From positions 572,251 through 636,250 of the forward strand of contig NW_004955402.1 in assembly GCF_000276665.1 (NCBI RefSeq): a DNA stretch of 64,000 nucleotides, in the 5' to 3' direction. A program made the translations under genes and the position numbers. The first letter of the stretch is position 1, and each line of letters begins with the position of its first letter. The notes beneath the pieces are model-generated. The model was given only the letters and a program-made list of their open reading frames with translations. It was not told the DNA's origin and did not search any database. Positions 24,590 to 35,700 of this stretch are shown here, in pieces. The stretch comes from Chinchilla lanigera. Lineage: Eukaryota; Chordata; Mammalia; Rodentia; Chinchillidae.

Positions 24590-25285
24590 ACACACAATTC
24601 AGTGGCTTCATAGAGCTGGACAAGTGTCAGTTTAGAATCAACTTGAGACCATTTCCATCACCCCTGAAGGAAGTCCTTACCGTTTGGTGACCGCCTCCCT
24701 ACTCATACCCAGTAATCACGAACGATTTTCTTTCCCGTGTTTATCACTCGGACATTCTACTTTAATGGAATCACGTGACCCTCGCCTTGTCCTGACTGGC
24801 TGCTTTGCCTGGCATTTTCGAGGCCCATCTGCATTGTTGCCGGTATCTGTGCCTGGTTCCCTTCCACTGCCTTTATGACCCACTGTGTGGATCAGGACGT
24901 GCGGGTCGCCCCTCACCAGCTCGGGCCCCTGCGGGCCGTTTCTGCCTCTCAGCCCCTGCGGGCACCACTCCTGTGCGTGCTGGGGCAGCCACTGCTGGAC
25001 CGCATGTGCCTGCTCTCGGGGAGGCACTGGGGGACCGTGCTTCTGCGCCCTTGGGGGAGGAATGGCTGAGTCACTGGTAAATCTGCGTGGAACTTCTGGA
25101 AGGGCTGCCAGACTGTTTCCAAAGCAGCTGCAACACTTACCGCCTCACCAGTATTGTGGAGGGTTCTGATTTCTCCCCAGCTGCCGACATTTGCCATGTG
25201 GCTTCTTAAAATTTACCATCCCAGAGGACGTGAGGTGGTGACTGGCTGATAGGATCGCTGTCCCTTTTTCACACCCTGCATACCT
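24590..25285 (-). mobile_element. decayed L1-type 3' region
   Basis: Landmarks of old L1 3' ends occur in reverse order and orientation: CAATTCAGTGGCTTCATAG, GAGACCATTTCCATCACCCC, CATTCTACTTTAATGGAATC and GTTTCCAAAGCAGCTGCAAC followed by CCTCACCAG. It is strongly diverged and more GC-rich than usual. Confidence 0.5.
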
Positions 25286-25289
25286 TGCT

Positions 25290-27871
25290 CAGGTGTCTCT
25301 TCTGCTCATAAAGTTGTCCCTTTGTATTTCCGGAGCTGGCCATGGCCCTGGTGTACAAGGCTCCCGGCTGTGCTCAGGACCTTGGCGTGGAGATGGTTTA
25401 TGACTGCACACGCAAGGCAGAGCTTGTCCAACTGTGCACTTGGAATAAGTGCAGCTACCTTGCGCCGAATGAATCCTACTACAGCTGCCAAAGCAAGCGA
25501 CACTGAACAAACCCCACTCACACCCGTCCCAGGCTGCGGGCCTGCGCTAGGAGCCCTTTCCCGGGGGTGTCTCCAAGGCAGCCTCTCTGCTCCTCACACC
25601 TGCTGTCCCTCTGCCTACACTTTCAGGGAAATGGCGCTACCTCTTTGTAGCAGCCTGGCTTCTGATTTAGTTGTCTAGCTTAGTCTTTTATGTCAAGACA
25701 CAGACCTACCTCTCCCTTCTCCAAGCAACTCAACTGTGACAAGCTCAGGGCCCCCCGTGGGCCGCCCACATCCACAGCCGTGCACTCACAGAGTCCAGAC
25801 AGGATGGAGGTCACCGGGAAGCAGGGTGCTGTCCTGGACACCAGGTCCCCACCTCTCCTACCTGCTGAGCTGCAGGCAGCAAGAGCAAGGCATGGCTGAG
25901 CTGAGGATAGCTGAGTGGCAGGGAGCAGGGGGTGCGCCCCCAGGAAGCTGCTGCGGGGCTCCTGCGCTGTGGCCTAGCTGGCTCTGATCCTGGCCCAGGG
26001 CACGCGGACTCGGGCGGAGGGGCTGGGGCAGGGAGCTGGGTTGCAGGTGGTAGCCTTGCGGGCTGAGTGTGACACTGCGTCTGGTTTTCCCTTTGGTCTC
26101 ATTGTGGGATCCCAGAACACACTGCGGTGGGGGCCAGGAACAGACTCAACGCTGACCGCCGAAGGTCACCGGAGCTGGACAGTGGGACCATCCTGGGGCC
26201 AGGATAGGCTCTGGAAGGACGAAGAGTTCCTCTGGCCTTCCTGCCCCAGAGAGGAATAAAACGGCCCTTAACGCCCTCGGAGTGGGCCCTTCAGCCTGCA
26301 AAGCTCCCCTCCCTTCCGAGTGCTGACAGGTGCTTAATGGGCCCCCTGGAGCTTTTTGTCTACGAACCAGGGCATAAAAGCTTGCAAAACCGAAGGGGTC
26401 AGCACAGCCTGCTCGCACTCAGTGGGTCTGTGTGTGGCTCTGACACTCCCATGTCTGTTGGCGGGAACTGTAAAGATGCCTGAAATAGAAGAGGAAAGAA
26501 AGAAACCAAGGGACCGATAAAGGACCGAGAATGAGGGAACGGGGCCTGTCAGCCGTCAAGACGCCGAAGGCTCGATTTAGGATGCTCAGAAAACCCACGA
26601 GCCACAAAGTGGACTTGGTAAACGGTCTGCAGCGCGCTCAGCCTCCTCCACCACATTAGCAGCTCTGGGCAAGAGGGGCCCAGCGGGGCGTGCCCTGCTT
26701 GGGAACACAACACCCCACAGCATGCACGGCCAGCCTGGCAGCAGGGCCACAGAGCTCTCACCTCACCAAGAGCTGGGGGAAGGCTGGTATCACAAAGCGT
26801 GGGCAGCGCTCCACGACGGACCTGACTCCGTTAAGCCTGTCTAAGGAAGCCAGATCATCGCCCTCCCCACGCGCTGGCTGCACACGGCGTCCGCACCGCT
26901 TCGCTCCTACGCTGCCCTGTCCTCAGGAGCCCAGAGGCCAGCTTCCTTCTGGGGATGCACACACCCGGGGGCCAGGCCACCCCAGGGTGCAGGCGCCTGG
27001 TGTCCCCTCCCTGCCGTGTGGTCTGCACACTCTGACGGCAGTCTGGGGAGAGCACCTCAAAATGGTCAAAGAAACGGTTTCTCTGTAAAGGGTGACCTGG
27101 TATTCACAACACAAGACGAGGTTTGAATATTTATGGTGAGCAGGCCAAGTTTGCCAAGACTTACAAATATCTCTTACCACAGTTCTCTCGTTCCCGCTTT
27201 CAAATATTAGCTGTCACTCCTTTCACAGGCACGGGGAGAAAGTCTTTCTCAACCCTTTTCCCTTGAACACAATTACCACCTCACTTGCCGCCCTCCGTGG
27301 CCACCTAATCTTGCCAATTGTGCGGGTGATGCGGCCACAAAGCAGCGTGACGGACATACCTGACAGCTCTGCTGGTGACAGGGCGGCCACCAGGCAGGCG
27401 GCTTTTGTGAGATGCGTCCCAGCTCCACAGCCGCCCAGGGACATGGCAGGAAGGTGCGAGCCGGGCGATGGCCACCCCTTCCCAGTGTGAGTGCGGAGCA
27501 CAGGCGCTGGACACCGGGCAACACGGCTCCCGGAAGCCTGGCTCTCCCCAGCGGGGTGTGCCTCAGGGCAGGCTGCGTGGATGCCGGGCTAGCAGTGGGT
27601 GCAAGAAGCCATGCGTGCCTGAGCCCTGCGACACCACCCCAAACCCTGCCTCAGCCTCCGTCAGCCCCGCCCTGGGGGGACACAGGTGTGGTGCCAGCTC
27701 CGGTGCTCATAGTCTCTGACTGCCGGTCTTTCCTCCCACGGAGGCACGTGTGACAGCAGTCCTCCGAGGGCAACAGCACCCCAGCACCCTCCATCCCAAA
27801 GACACCAGGCCTTTGGGCATGCTTCTTGGCACTTCAGACACCCAGGGCCAGTGGTTTCCCTCACAAAAGGG
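25290..27871. other. unique noncoding sequence with one small open frame
   Basis: A 54-codon frame starts ATG near 25,341 and ends TGA near 25,505. It has a protein-like composition (YDCTRKAELVQLCTWNKCSY) but no known homologue. Otherwise GC-rich unique DNA. Confidence 0.35.
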
Positions 27872-27968
27872 TTATAAGCAAGGCTTGGTGCATGCCTTCA
27901 GTTCCAGCCATGGAGGCTGAGGCAGAAGGACTGCAACTCTGAGCCCAGCCTGGGCCACTTAGCGACCC
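27872..27968 (+). mobile_element. degraded B1-dID fragment
   Basis: CAAGGCTTGGTGCATGCC, GGAGGCTGAGGCAGAAGG and CAGCCTGGGCCACTTAGCG. The ID half is absent. Confidence 0.7.
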
Positions 27969-28345
27969 CCACCCCGCCAGTGCCTGCAGGTGACTCAGCT
28001 CAAACACTCAGCTGGGCTCTGCTATGGACACCAGGCTGGCACTCAGCACACAGAGCCGAAGCACCAGGGAGGCCGTCAGCACCTGCGGCCCAGCAGGGCC
28101 ACCTCGAGACCCCCAGAGGCCCGAACTCGCAGGAAAGTAACCCAGACTCTCTCCCAGGGTCCCTCCAAAGCCTCCAAGAAAGGACGGCAGCAAGAGCAGC
28201 CCCTGCTTGCCCAACAGCGGGTGCCCCTCGGTAATGAGCACCCTGGTCATTGACACGCCCTTGAGCTTCCGGTCAGCAGGAAATAATGCTGGCTTTCAAA
28301 TCTCTCTGCAAACAACTGCATTTATATTTTCTTTTTGAAATTATT

Positions 28346-28472
28346 GAGCCAGGCACTGGGGCTGTGCTTGTCACCCCAGCTCCTCAGGAGGCTGAGGCAG
28401 GAAGATCGTGAGTGCCAAGCCCAGCCTGGGCAACCCGCTCAGCAAGACTCCATCTCCAAATACATAAAGAAG
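28346..28472 (+). mobile_element. B1-dID-related SINE
   Basis: GAGCCAGGCACTGGGGCTG, CTCAGGAGGCTGAGGCAGG, CAGCCTGGGCAACCCGCTC and then CCATCTCCAAATACATAAAG. Confidence 0.8.
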
Positions 28473-28897
28473 ACCAGGAGGAGCCGCGGGGCAGAGCTGA
28501 GGATGCGTGAGGGCCAGGGCTTGGTGCCCCCACCACCAGAGCGAAATCTAGAGGCTGAAGGAAGGCACCTGTGCACTGTGGCTGCCCCCAAGGATTAGGA
28601 ACCAAGCATCGGGTGAGCACAGCCTCCCTCAGGGCTGCCTGGAGCAGCTGGCAGAGGCCTGCTCTCTCAGGTGGCGCTAATGCAGCCCCGGGGCCCCCAG
28701 GGTCCCCACCCCAGGCTGCGCGTGCCACGCTCCAGGTGACAATGTCCACTGGAGGTGGAAGCCACGAGTGCCGGCCCAGAGCGTGGAGACCACGACCCAG
28801 CTGAACAGCTCCTGGCCAAGACTGGGACACGCAGTGCCCGGGGCTGACCTACAGCTGGCGGGCGCCCCTCCCGCGCCCCGCAGACTCGTGGAGACCG

Positions 28898-29390
28898 CCA
28901 TGGTTTGGACCCTAGATGCCCCAAAGCCGGGGTGTCAAGGATCCCTCAGCCCACGGTGCCCTTGGGAGGCGGTGGGGACTACGGTGGGAGGGGCTGGGGG
29001 GAGCAAGGTCACTGGGGGCGTGAGTGTTAGGGGACAGTGGGACCCCAGCCCTTCCACTGCGCTGTCACAGGCCCAGGGCAACAGGGCCTGAGTGGCCCCA
29101 GCCTCGCACCCTGGGGTCCTCCCTGGGTTACCTCCAGTGCTTGTCTCCCCTTCCTGGTGCTGCTGTCCCACCCCGCCGGCCTCTCCCGACCCGGGGTGCC
29201 CGCCTGCCCGTCGGTGTCTTTGCAGGGAGGCGCAGGTCCTCACGGCGCGCCTCTGTGATCAGCCCAGCAGACAGAGCCGTGGTTAGAAGCCAAGTGCTCA
29301 GCCCAGATGCTCCTTCTGCTCCCTTGCCCCCCGCAGCTTGTGAACTGGAGAAACCTTTGCCCTGCTCTAGAAGCCACTCACGAAGCAGGT
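28898..29390 (+). mobile_element. very old LTR remnant (MaLR-like), uncertain
   Basis: Scattered similarity to MaLR-type LTR landmarks runs in order: ATGGTTTGGACCCTAGATG at the start, CCCTTGGGAGGCGGTGG, GTGGGACCCCAGCCCTTCC, and near the end TTGTGAACTGGAGAAACC where intact copies have the AATAAACC region. It is heavily decayed and GC-enriched. The call is tentative. Confidence 0.4.
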
Positions 29391-29897
29391 GCGGTCATCA
29401 AGCCGCACCCCGCCATGCTGCACCCCCATCCAGAGCCCACGTGGTGTTCAGTCCCCTTCCACCAGAGGCGGGTGCTGCCATTCTTGGTGTCTGAGTTCAC
29501 CCAGGAGGGGAGTGTCAGGAAGCAACAGCCAGCCTGCGCACCCCTCCCTCTGCGGCCCGAGCCCCTCCCTGGGCATGGGCTTGGGTTCAGCCACGTCCAG
29601 GCCTGACAGTCACGGTGACCACGGCCAGGATGGGACCAGCTTAGGCAGACAGCAGGACAGTGGGGTCTGGATAGTCACATGGGTCTGGAAGTTCCGCACA
29701 TGTAACCGTGGAGTTTCAGCGGAAGGCGGCGTTTGCTCCTAGTACTTCCTGGTGAATCGTGTGCTGAGAGAGGTCCTCCAGCAGCACCCAGGGCTGCCCC
29801 CACCTGGGCACAAGGCGTAGTGACAAGGCCGGGCCAAGGCTGGCCCAGCCACACTACCCAGCTCAAAGGTGAGGTTTACTAGATGTTTTTGTTTGCT

Positions 29898-30080
29898 TTT
29901 TCGTGGTACCAGGATTAAACCCAGGGCATTTGCACTGAGCTATATCTCCAGCGGTATTTTGACTGTTCTGAAACAGGAGCTTGCTAATTGATACATATCC
30001 CAGGTGGGGCTCAAGCCTGTGATCTTGCTGCCTCAGGCTCCAGGCATGCGATGGTTCCAGAGGCAGAACCGCACCCAGTT
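29898..30080 (-). mobile_element. B1-dID chimeric SINE
   Basis: In reverse: ID part GTACCAGGATTAAACCCAGG and GAGCTATATCTCCAGCGG, then B1 part GGGGCTCAAGCCTGTGATC and CTGCCTCAGGCTCCAGGC. Confidence 0.75.
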
Positions 30081-30376
30081 CCAAAGGAGCATTCATCATA
30101 GAAAGGTCAGTAGTTGCTGGGCTGTCTCTTTTGTGTAATTATTTACCGATGTGGCCGAGTTTAAGCTTTTTAACTTTGTGACGTACTTCTGTCAATGTAT
30201 TTTTAAGTGCCTACTGTTACTTATTCCAGTAACTAAATTACCATGAAGTTCACGGCTTAAAATGACAAGCTTTACTATTTCTCAGCAAGGGTGGCCGGCT
30301 GCTCGCCGGAGACCACCTCACCTCTCTGCCACGCAGGCTTCCCAGGGAAGCGGCTGCTTCATTACAACCAGCAGGG

Positions 30377-30490
30377 AGCCAGGGTGGTGGCCCGGGCAGT
30401 AACCCCGGCACTCTGGGAGGCTGCGGTAGGACGAGGCCAAGTGGAAGACCAGCCCGGGCAGTTCAGCGGCTTAACGAGCCTCCTGCCCCG
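30377..30490 (+). mobile_element. degraded B1-dID fragment
   Basis: AGCCAGGGTGGTGGCCCGG, CCGGCACTCTGGGAGGCTG and CAGTTCAGCGGCTTAACGAG keep the usual order but are strongly diverged toward GC. Confidence 0.55.
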
Positions 30491-32389
30491 AAAAGCCAGC
30501 TTGGCAGAAGGCTGGCGACACACAGCACCTCCCACCTGTGACGCTCTCGAGCTGCGCTGTCTCCTATGGAGGGGAGGGGACTCCGAAGGCCACGAGGGCC
30601 AGGTAGGGGGCCACGGCCTGACACCCGCACCACACCCCTTCCTCACAGGTAATTCACCGCAGGACGCTCTGGACACATCAGTCACCTGCTCACTCGCCCA
30701 CCCAGAACAGGGGACACAGGAAATGGTATGGAGACAACGCGAGAGGTCACTCGTCCTCTGAGGAAAATATATTTAAAAAAGTAAACCGAAGCGTTTCACT
30801 GCTTCCCTGGGCCCCTGGCCTGTCAGGGTGACAGCGGAAGTAGTGGTGTCGGCACTTTCCCCAACAGTGTCCCGGGGGTTTCCAGCTCAGGGGCGTGGGG
30901 CGAGGCATCCCATGGGTGAGGTGCAGCGACAGCACACTGGCAAACCAGAAAGGGGCTCACGCAGAGGCCCTGCGGCCAGGAGTTACACCCTTAGGACTGA
31001 ACACTCGTTTGTGCTGGCTGCAAAAGACAAAACAAACCCCCTCAGGAGGAGGCTGGGAGCAGTTTTGACTTCAGAGCAAGATTTTCATTAAACCTCTAAA
31101 AAATAAAACAGTCTACCACATCGAATACCAAAATTTAGGAGTGCTTCATTAATCCGCGGTGGGGGCTGCACCCAGGCCGCTGTCCACCCCGTGTGCACCA
31201 GTGGATGGGAGTCAAGGGCGCAGGAGACGAGGGCACCCAGGATGCCCGGCACGCAGGCAGCAGCACAGGCCCTGGGCTTGGCTCACGCGCGCAGGATGGG
31301 CAGGGCGGAGGCGAGGTGAGCACAGGCCTCCTGGCCGGACTGCCGGGTACCGAGTAACAGTGCAGGGCAGCAGTGCAGGAGACAGCTCCGACGTGGGCTG
31401 GGTGGCAGGAAGCGGGCCTGCCCACCCTGCCTCGGAGAGCTGCAACACCCAACCCGGGCTCCGCACAGCGCGGCTCCGGCAGTGAGAACACTGGCAGCTG
31501 GCAGGAAGAGGGAGCCAGTGCACGCCCAGCTGGACACAGCACCACACGGGGCTGCTGTCACCGCGGCCCGCTCAGGGGCCCTGCTCTGCCAGCTGCTCTG
31601 GAGACGACGGGCTGACGGGGCTGCAGCTCCGTGAGAAGCACGGTCCTGGCCACCCGGAAGCTGACACAGGATTCCTCAAGGCCTGGACTCCACCAGCCTG
31701 GGCAACTATGAGGCCCTGTCTCAAAAATGCATCGATTAATGAGTCAATCGCCCAATCTATGGAAGAAGAGTCACCTTTGAAGTGTTTTTCAATGTCAACA
31801 TTTCCTCTTTTAACTTCCTGGGTATAACCTAAAAATTAAAGCCACAGTTACACAGAAAAACATACTGTGTAACAGAATGTATGAACAGAAAAGCCCACCA
31901 CCGCTTTAAAAGCCGTGTGAGGGCACAGGGTGGGCAGGAGTCAGGTATGAAGTCATCTCACACTCCAAGCATGGAACCCACAGCGGGTGGGCATCTTCGG
32001 GAAAAGCAGCCCTGGGTTAATCCGTGATGCTGGGCGGGGAGGAAGGGGTCCTTTCCTGTCGGTCAGCCTCCAGGCCCCAGGCTCTTCTGACAGACAGAGG
32101 CCCAGGGGTCCTGCACCCCTGCCTCCCAGGCCCCTTGCACGCTGCGTCCACAGCAGCCGTCCCGCCGGGCTCCGTCACCTGAGTGGTGATCCTGCTCCAG
32201 AGGGCAGCCAGTGACCGACTTTCTCTCCAGCTGAGAAGTGGAGTTGAAGGGACAGGGGGACCTCTCGGGGAGGAAGCTGAGGGAGAAGAGGAGCCGGGGC
32301 AGACCGAGACTCAGGGAGGTCCCACTTCACATGACGGCACATGAGAAGACAGGGTCGGGGGAATTACGTTTATTTCTAGACATACCACA
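30491..32389. other. intergenic sequence beyond CEP192 3' end
   Basis: GC-rich to about 31,670, then AT-rich. No exon recognised. The region immediately beyond the CEP192 poly(A) signals shows no convergent gene end. Confidence 0.55.
31688..31728 (+). mobile_element. SINE fragment
   Basis: Only the 3' piece of a B1-dID left part remains: CCAGCCTGGGCAACTATGAG followed by CCTGTCTCAAAAATG. Confidence 0.5.
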
Positions 32390-32639
32390 TTAAAATAAAT
32401 GCCACGTTTATTCAGAATATCGTAACGCAAAAATAGAACTCTCTCCTCCACTGCGAAAATTACTACACTACTACAGGGGATACATGATATATCTAAAGTC
32501 TTCTAGATTAGCTTCTGAAAACAAAATTTTAGTTATACATAGCCGACTTATGATACAAAATATACACAACAGCATAATTGCAGTGTAGAAAAATGACATA
32601 TCCAAAATACAACTTATGTCATTTACACAAAATGTATTG
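32390..32639 (-). other. CEP192: CEP192 3' UTR
   Basis: AT-rich noncoding sequence follows the stop codon directly. A minus-strand AATAAA lies at 32,412-32,407, so cleavage is expected roughly 15-25 bp beyond it, giving a short UTR of about 250 nt. A second AATAAA at 32,374-32,369 could extend it slightly. The exact cleavage site is inferred. Confidence 0.7.
32407..32412 (-). terminator. polyadenylation signal AATAAA (CEP192)
   Basis: This is a canonical hexamer on the minus strand, 228 bp after the stop codon. A second hexamer lies at 32,374-32,369. No competing signal is seen closer to the stop. Confidence 0.7.
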
Positions 32640-32778
32640 TTAATCTCTCCCCAGGGCTTCCCCGCTTAGCCGGACAGCGGTGCTCCGGCCTTCATCCGTC
32701 TGGATGACCAGCAGCGCCTGGAAGCTGCCCGTGGTCGTGGGGCGAAAGTGCACGGGGATGTGGATGTAATGCCGGGCC
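32640..32778 (-). CDS. CEP192: CEP192 last exon Y, coding part with stop
   Basis: The acceptor is CCCTGCAG|GGCCCG. The exon completes Arg, then reads ARHYIHIPVHFRPTTTGSFQ, ALLVIQTDEGRSTAVRLSGE and ALGRD, followed by TAA at 32,642-32,640. The end matches human (LLVIQTDEGKS...RLIGEALGKN), so the natural C-terminus is intact. Confidence 0.97.
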
Positions 32779-35700
32779 CTGCAGGGAGAGGATTGCAGCG
32801 GAGTGGCGCACAGCAGCCCAGCGCCCACGGGCGACTGTGCACCTGCTGGGACCTCTGGCCCCTCCGCACTGGGACTCACAGGGACCAGCCCAGAGGACAG
32901 AGCCACTGAGTGCTGCTCAGGGCACGGCGCCCGCCCAGCACGCGCAGGGCACCGGCTCGAGCCCCCTCGCCACCGGACGTGACTCCCATGTGCCTGGCTA
33001 CCTTCACTCACTCGTGAAAACAGACCACACCCAGCTCGGTGCTCTCCGCTGCCAGTGAGGCAGACAGGGAGCGCTCAGCCCTCACCCTGAAGGCGACCCT
33101 GCGCACGAGAACTCACCTCAGAGAGTACCTGGAGTGCCTGATGTGGAACGGCTCTCTGGGCGGCAAAAACTTCAGCTGCAATTTAGCAAGAAACACTCTA
33201 TGAAGTCACACCGATTCCATCAGTACACAGAACACATGCCCTGCACCGCTGTGATTAAAGACTCATTTTGCAAACTTAGGTACAGCCACAAAATTAGGTA
33301 AGACAACAAACGCTCACGCAATGAAAATACACTGAGGAGCGTTTTAACACACATTCACTCCAGTTCTGACTACAGTAAATGTCACCCAGAAATATGCCTG
33401 TACTCGAGAGACAGAACACAGCAAGGAGTTAAAGAAAATTAAAATATGAAAACAAAATTTCTGATTTTAAACTAAAGGTCATTAACATCTAATGAATTTC
33501 AAATATACTATTAGGGCATTTTGAAAAGTTAACTTGTTATCACAACTTAAATATACTCTCGCTGGGAGATGCACTTGGTTGTCAGGGAGGAGCCTGCTGC
33601 GCAGGTGAACGCGCGCTTTCTCACCGAGTGTGTGACGAAGGAGTTGTTCCGCACGCTGACCTTCAGCACCCGCGACGCCCCCACCTGGGTGGGCGGGAAG
33701 GTGTAGGCGTCCTTTGGGGCGTACACGCCACGCCGGCTCTCGTCAGGCGGCCTGCTCGCGACAGCGCCAAAGGGGCGTTCAGAGCCACAGAAACAGACTG
33801 CCGCCAGGCCCCAGCTGTGCGGTGACTGCACAGCGCCGGGAGCACCGTGAGGCCAAGGCTCTGGCCTCACAGAGCTGTGCAGTGCGCGAGCCACCGCCCT
33901 CCGAGCCACGTGCTCCGGGGTCGCCCTCCACCGCAGCACTACCATCTGGGCACACACTGTCAAGGAGCCTCCAGGCGGCCTGCGCTGAGTCATGCCCTGG
34001 CTATTTCGGGCCGCCCCAGCCTTTCAGGCTCACCTCTGCCCCCTTCCCACTCCCTGGCCGGACCCCTGACCACTGTGGGACCCGTACGTAGTGTGTCTGG
34101 GGTCCGTCGGGGGCCTCTAGCACCTCACGTGCATCCCAGCCCAGCCCGAGCCCTGGCCCACAAGCCTGTCTCAGGCCCGACACTGCCCTCCCTCCGGGAC
34201 TCTCCACAAACACAAAACCTCCTGTGGTCCACCTCGAGCCTGACTCCACTTACCCTGGGCTGCCACCCAGGCCCTGGGGGGACCAGGACAACCCCACCAC
34301 TCTGCCTCCAGGGCCCGCCACAGCGCACACTGAGCTCAGCAAATGAGACCGTCACTGAGCGACAGCGCAGCTGACTGGCTAAGAAAGCGCGTTCCGAGAG
34401 GGTGCCAGCTCCTTCCAAACGCTACCAGAAAGTAAGTGACAAACTTCTACTGAAGCCAGCAGTACTAGCACACCCTTCCCTTCTCAGCATCTTCTTTCAG
34501 AGTTACACTAGACCTCACTGTTAATCAGAGTCACAGGTAACATTTCTATCAAGTGGAACACTTAAAGATCAGCAGTAAAGACAGAAAACTGTAAATTTAC
34601 ATTTTAAAGATTTTAAGAATCTATTTTCATATGTTACTTGTGGCAATGTAAAATGACATCACCACTCTGGGAAAACTATCTGCCATCATGCTTATCACAT
34701 GACTCAGCAACAGGAAGTTCAAGCAAAACTAAGCTTTGAGGACAGAAATCAGAACAGAGTATTTGGACAGGCCCACAGGCGTGTGCTGCGGGGGCAGGAA
34801 CACCCCGTGCCGACCAGCGTCATACAGCGTACCCGAGCAGGAGGGCAGAGGGCTCTGAGGTAGTGCGTCTGCGAGCAATGGCGGTGGTGTCCACCTTTAC
34901 CAGGCTGTCCGTGCCTGCGTGAGCGGCCTTGGGCTCGTCCCTTTCCCTGAAGCTCTGTGGAGAAAGGGGGCGGGGGTGAGCATTCTGGGACACAGGGGTC
35001 ATTTATTTATCACAATTCTACCATTTGCTTGTTTGAGGGGGGCTCTTTTTAAGGCAGGGTCTCCCTATGCAGTTCAGGCTGGCCTTGAACTCACTTATAT
35101 AGGCCAGGCTGGCCTCAAACTTGCAACGTTCCTCCTGCCTCAGCCTCCCAAGTGCTTGCTTCAGCCTCCCAGAGTGCTGGGATTACAGGCATGCACCACC
35201 ACGCCCGGCTTGCTTTTTTAAAAGGTGTGATTTTTAAATCCTCTGAACTGCAAGCTGCTCTCGTCTCAGACACACCCATGCACGTGTTTCATACCGATTC
35301 CATCGTTCACTCTGTGCACAAGGACTGAAATGTGCCGATTAACACAGACATGGAAATGAAGATTATGGGGCGACAGAGTTAGTGAGACAGAAATGGTGTC
35401 AGGAAAATATTCTGCATATTCAGGCATTTTTCCTAACACAGTCACTGTTACGGTTTGTGCCTGCACGTCCCAGCCAAAGCCTCACGCAGTCATGGGGCTG
35501 GTTGCTAGATTTTTGATTGATCCATAGTCCAATGCTGGGATTATAAGTGTGAGTGCTGCATCTGCCCTGGGGTGGGTAGTTTGCATACAGTACAAGGGAG
35601 GGAAAGAGGCTTGCTCTCTGCCACACTTCCCTCTTTGCTCTTATTGCTTTTGCTGTGTTCCACTGCCAAGAACGGTTGCCCTCTGCCATGTGCCACTCTG

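Noticed and set aside
28898..29494. Overlapping plus-strand open frames suggesting a gene
   Set aside because: The stretch is better explained as a decayed MaLR-like LTR with high GC; the frames lack any domain signal.
33547..33993. 148-codon minus-strand open frame
   Set aside because: Only its central part is real: it is exon W of CEP192 plus intron read-through on both sides.
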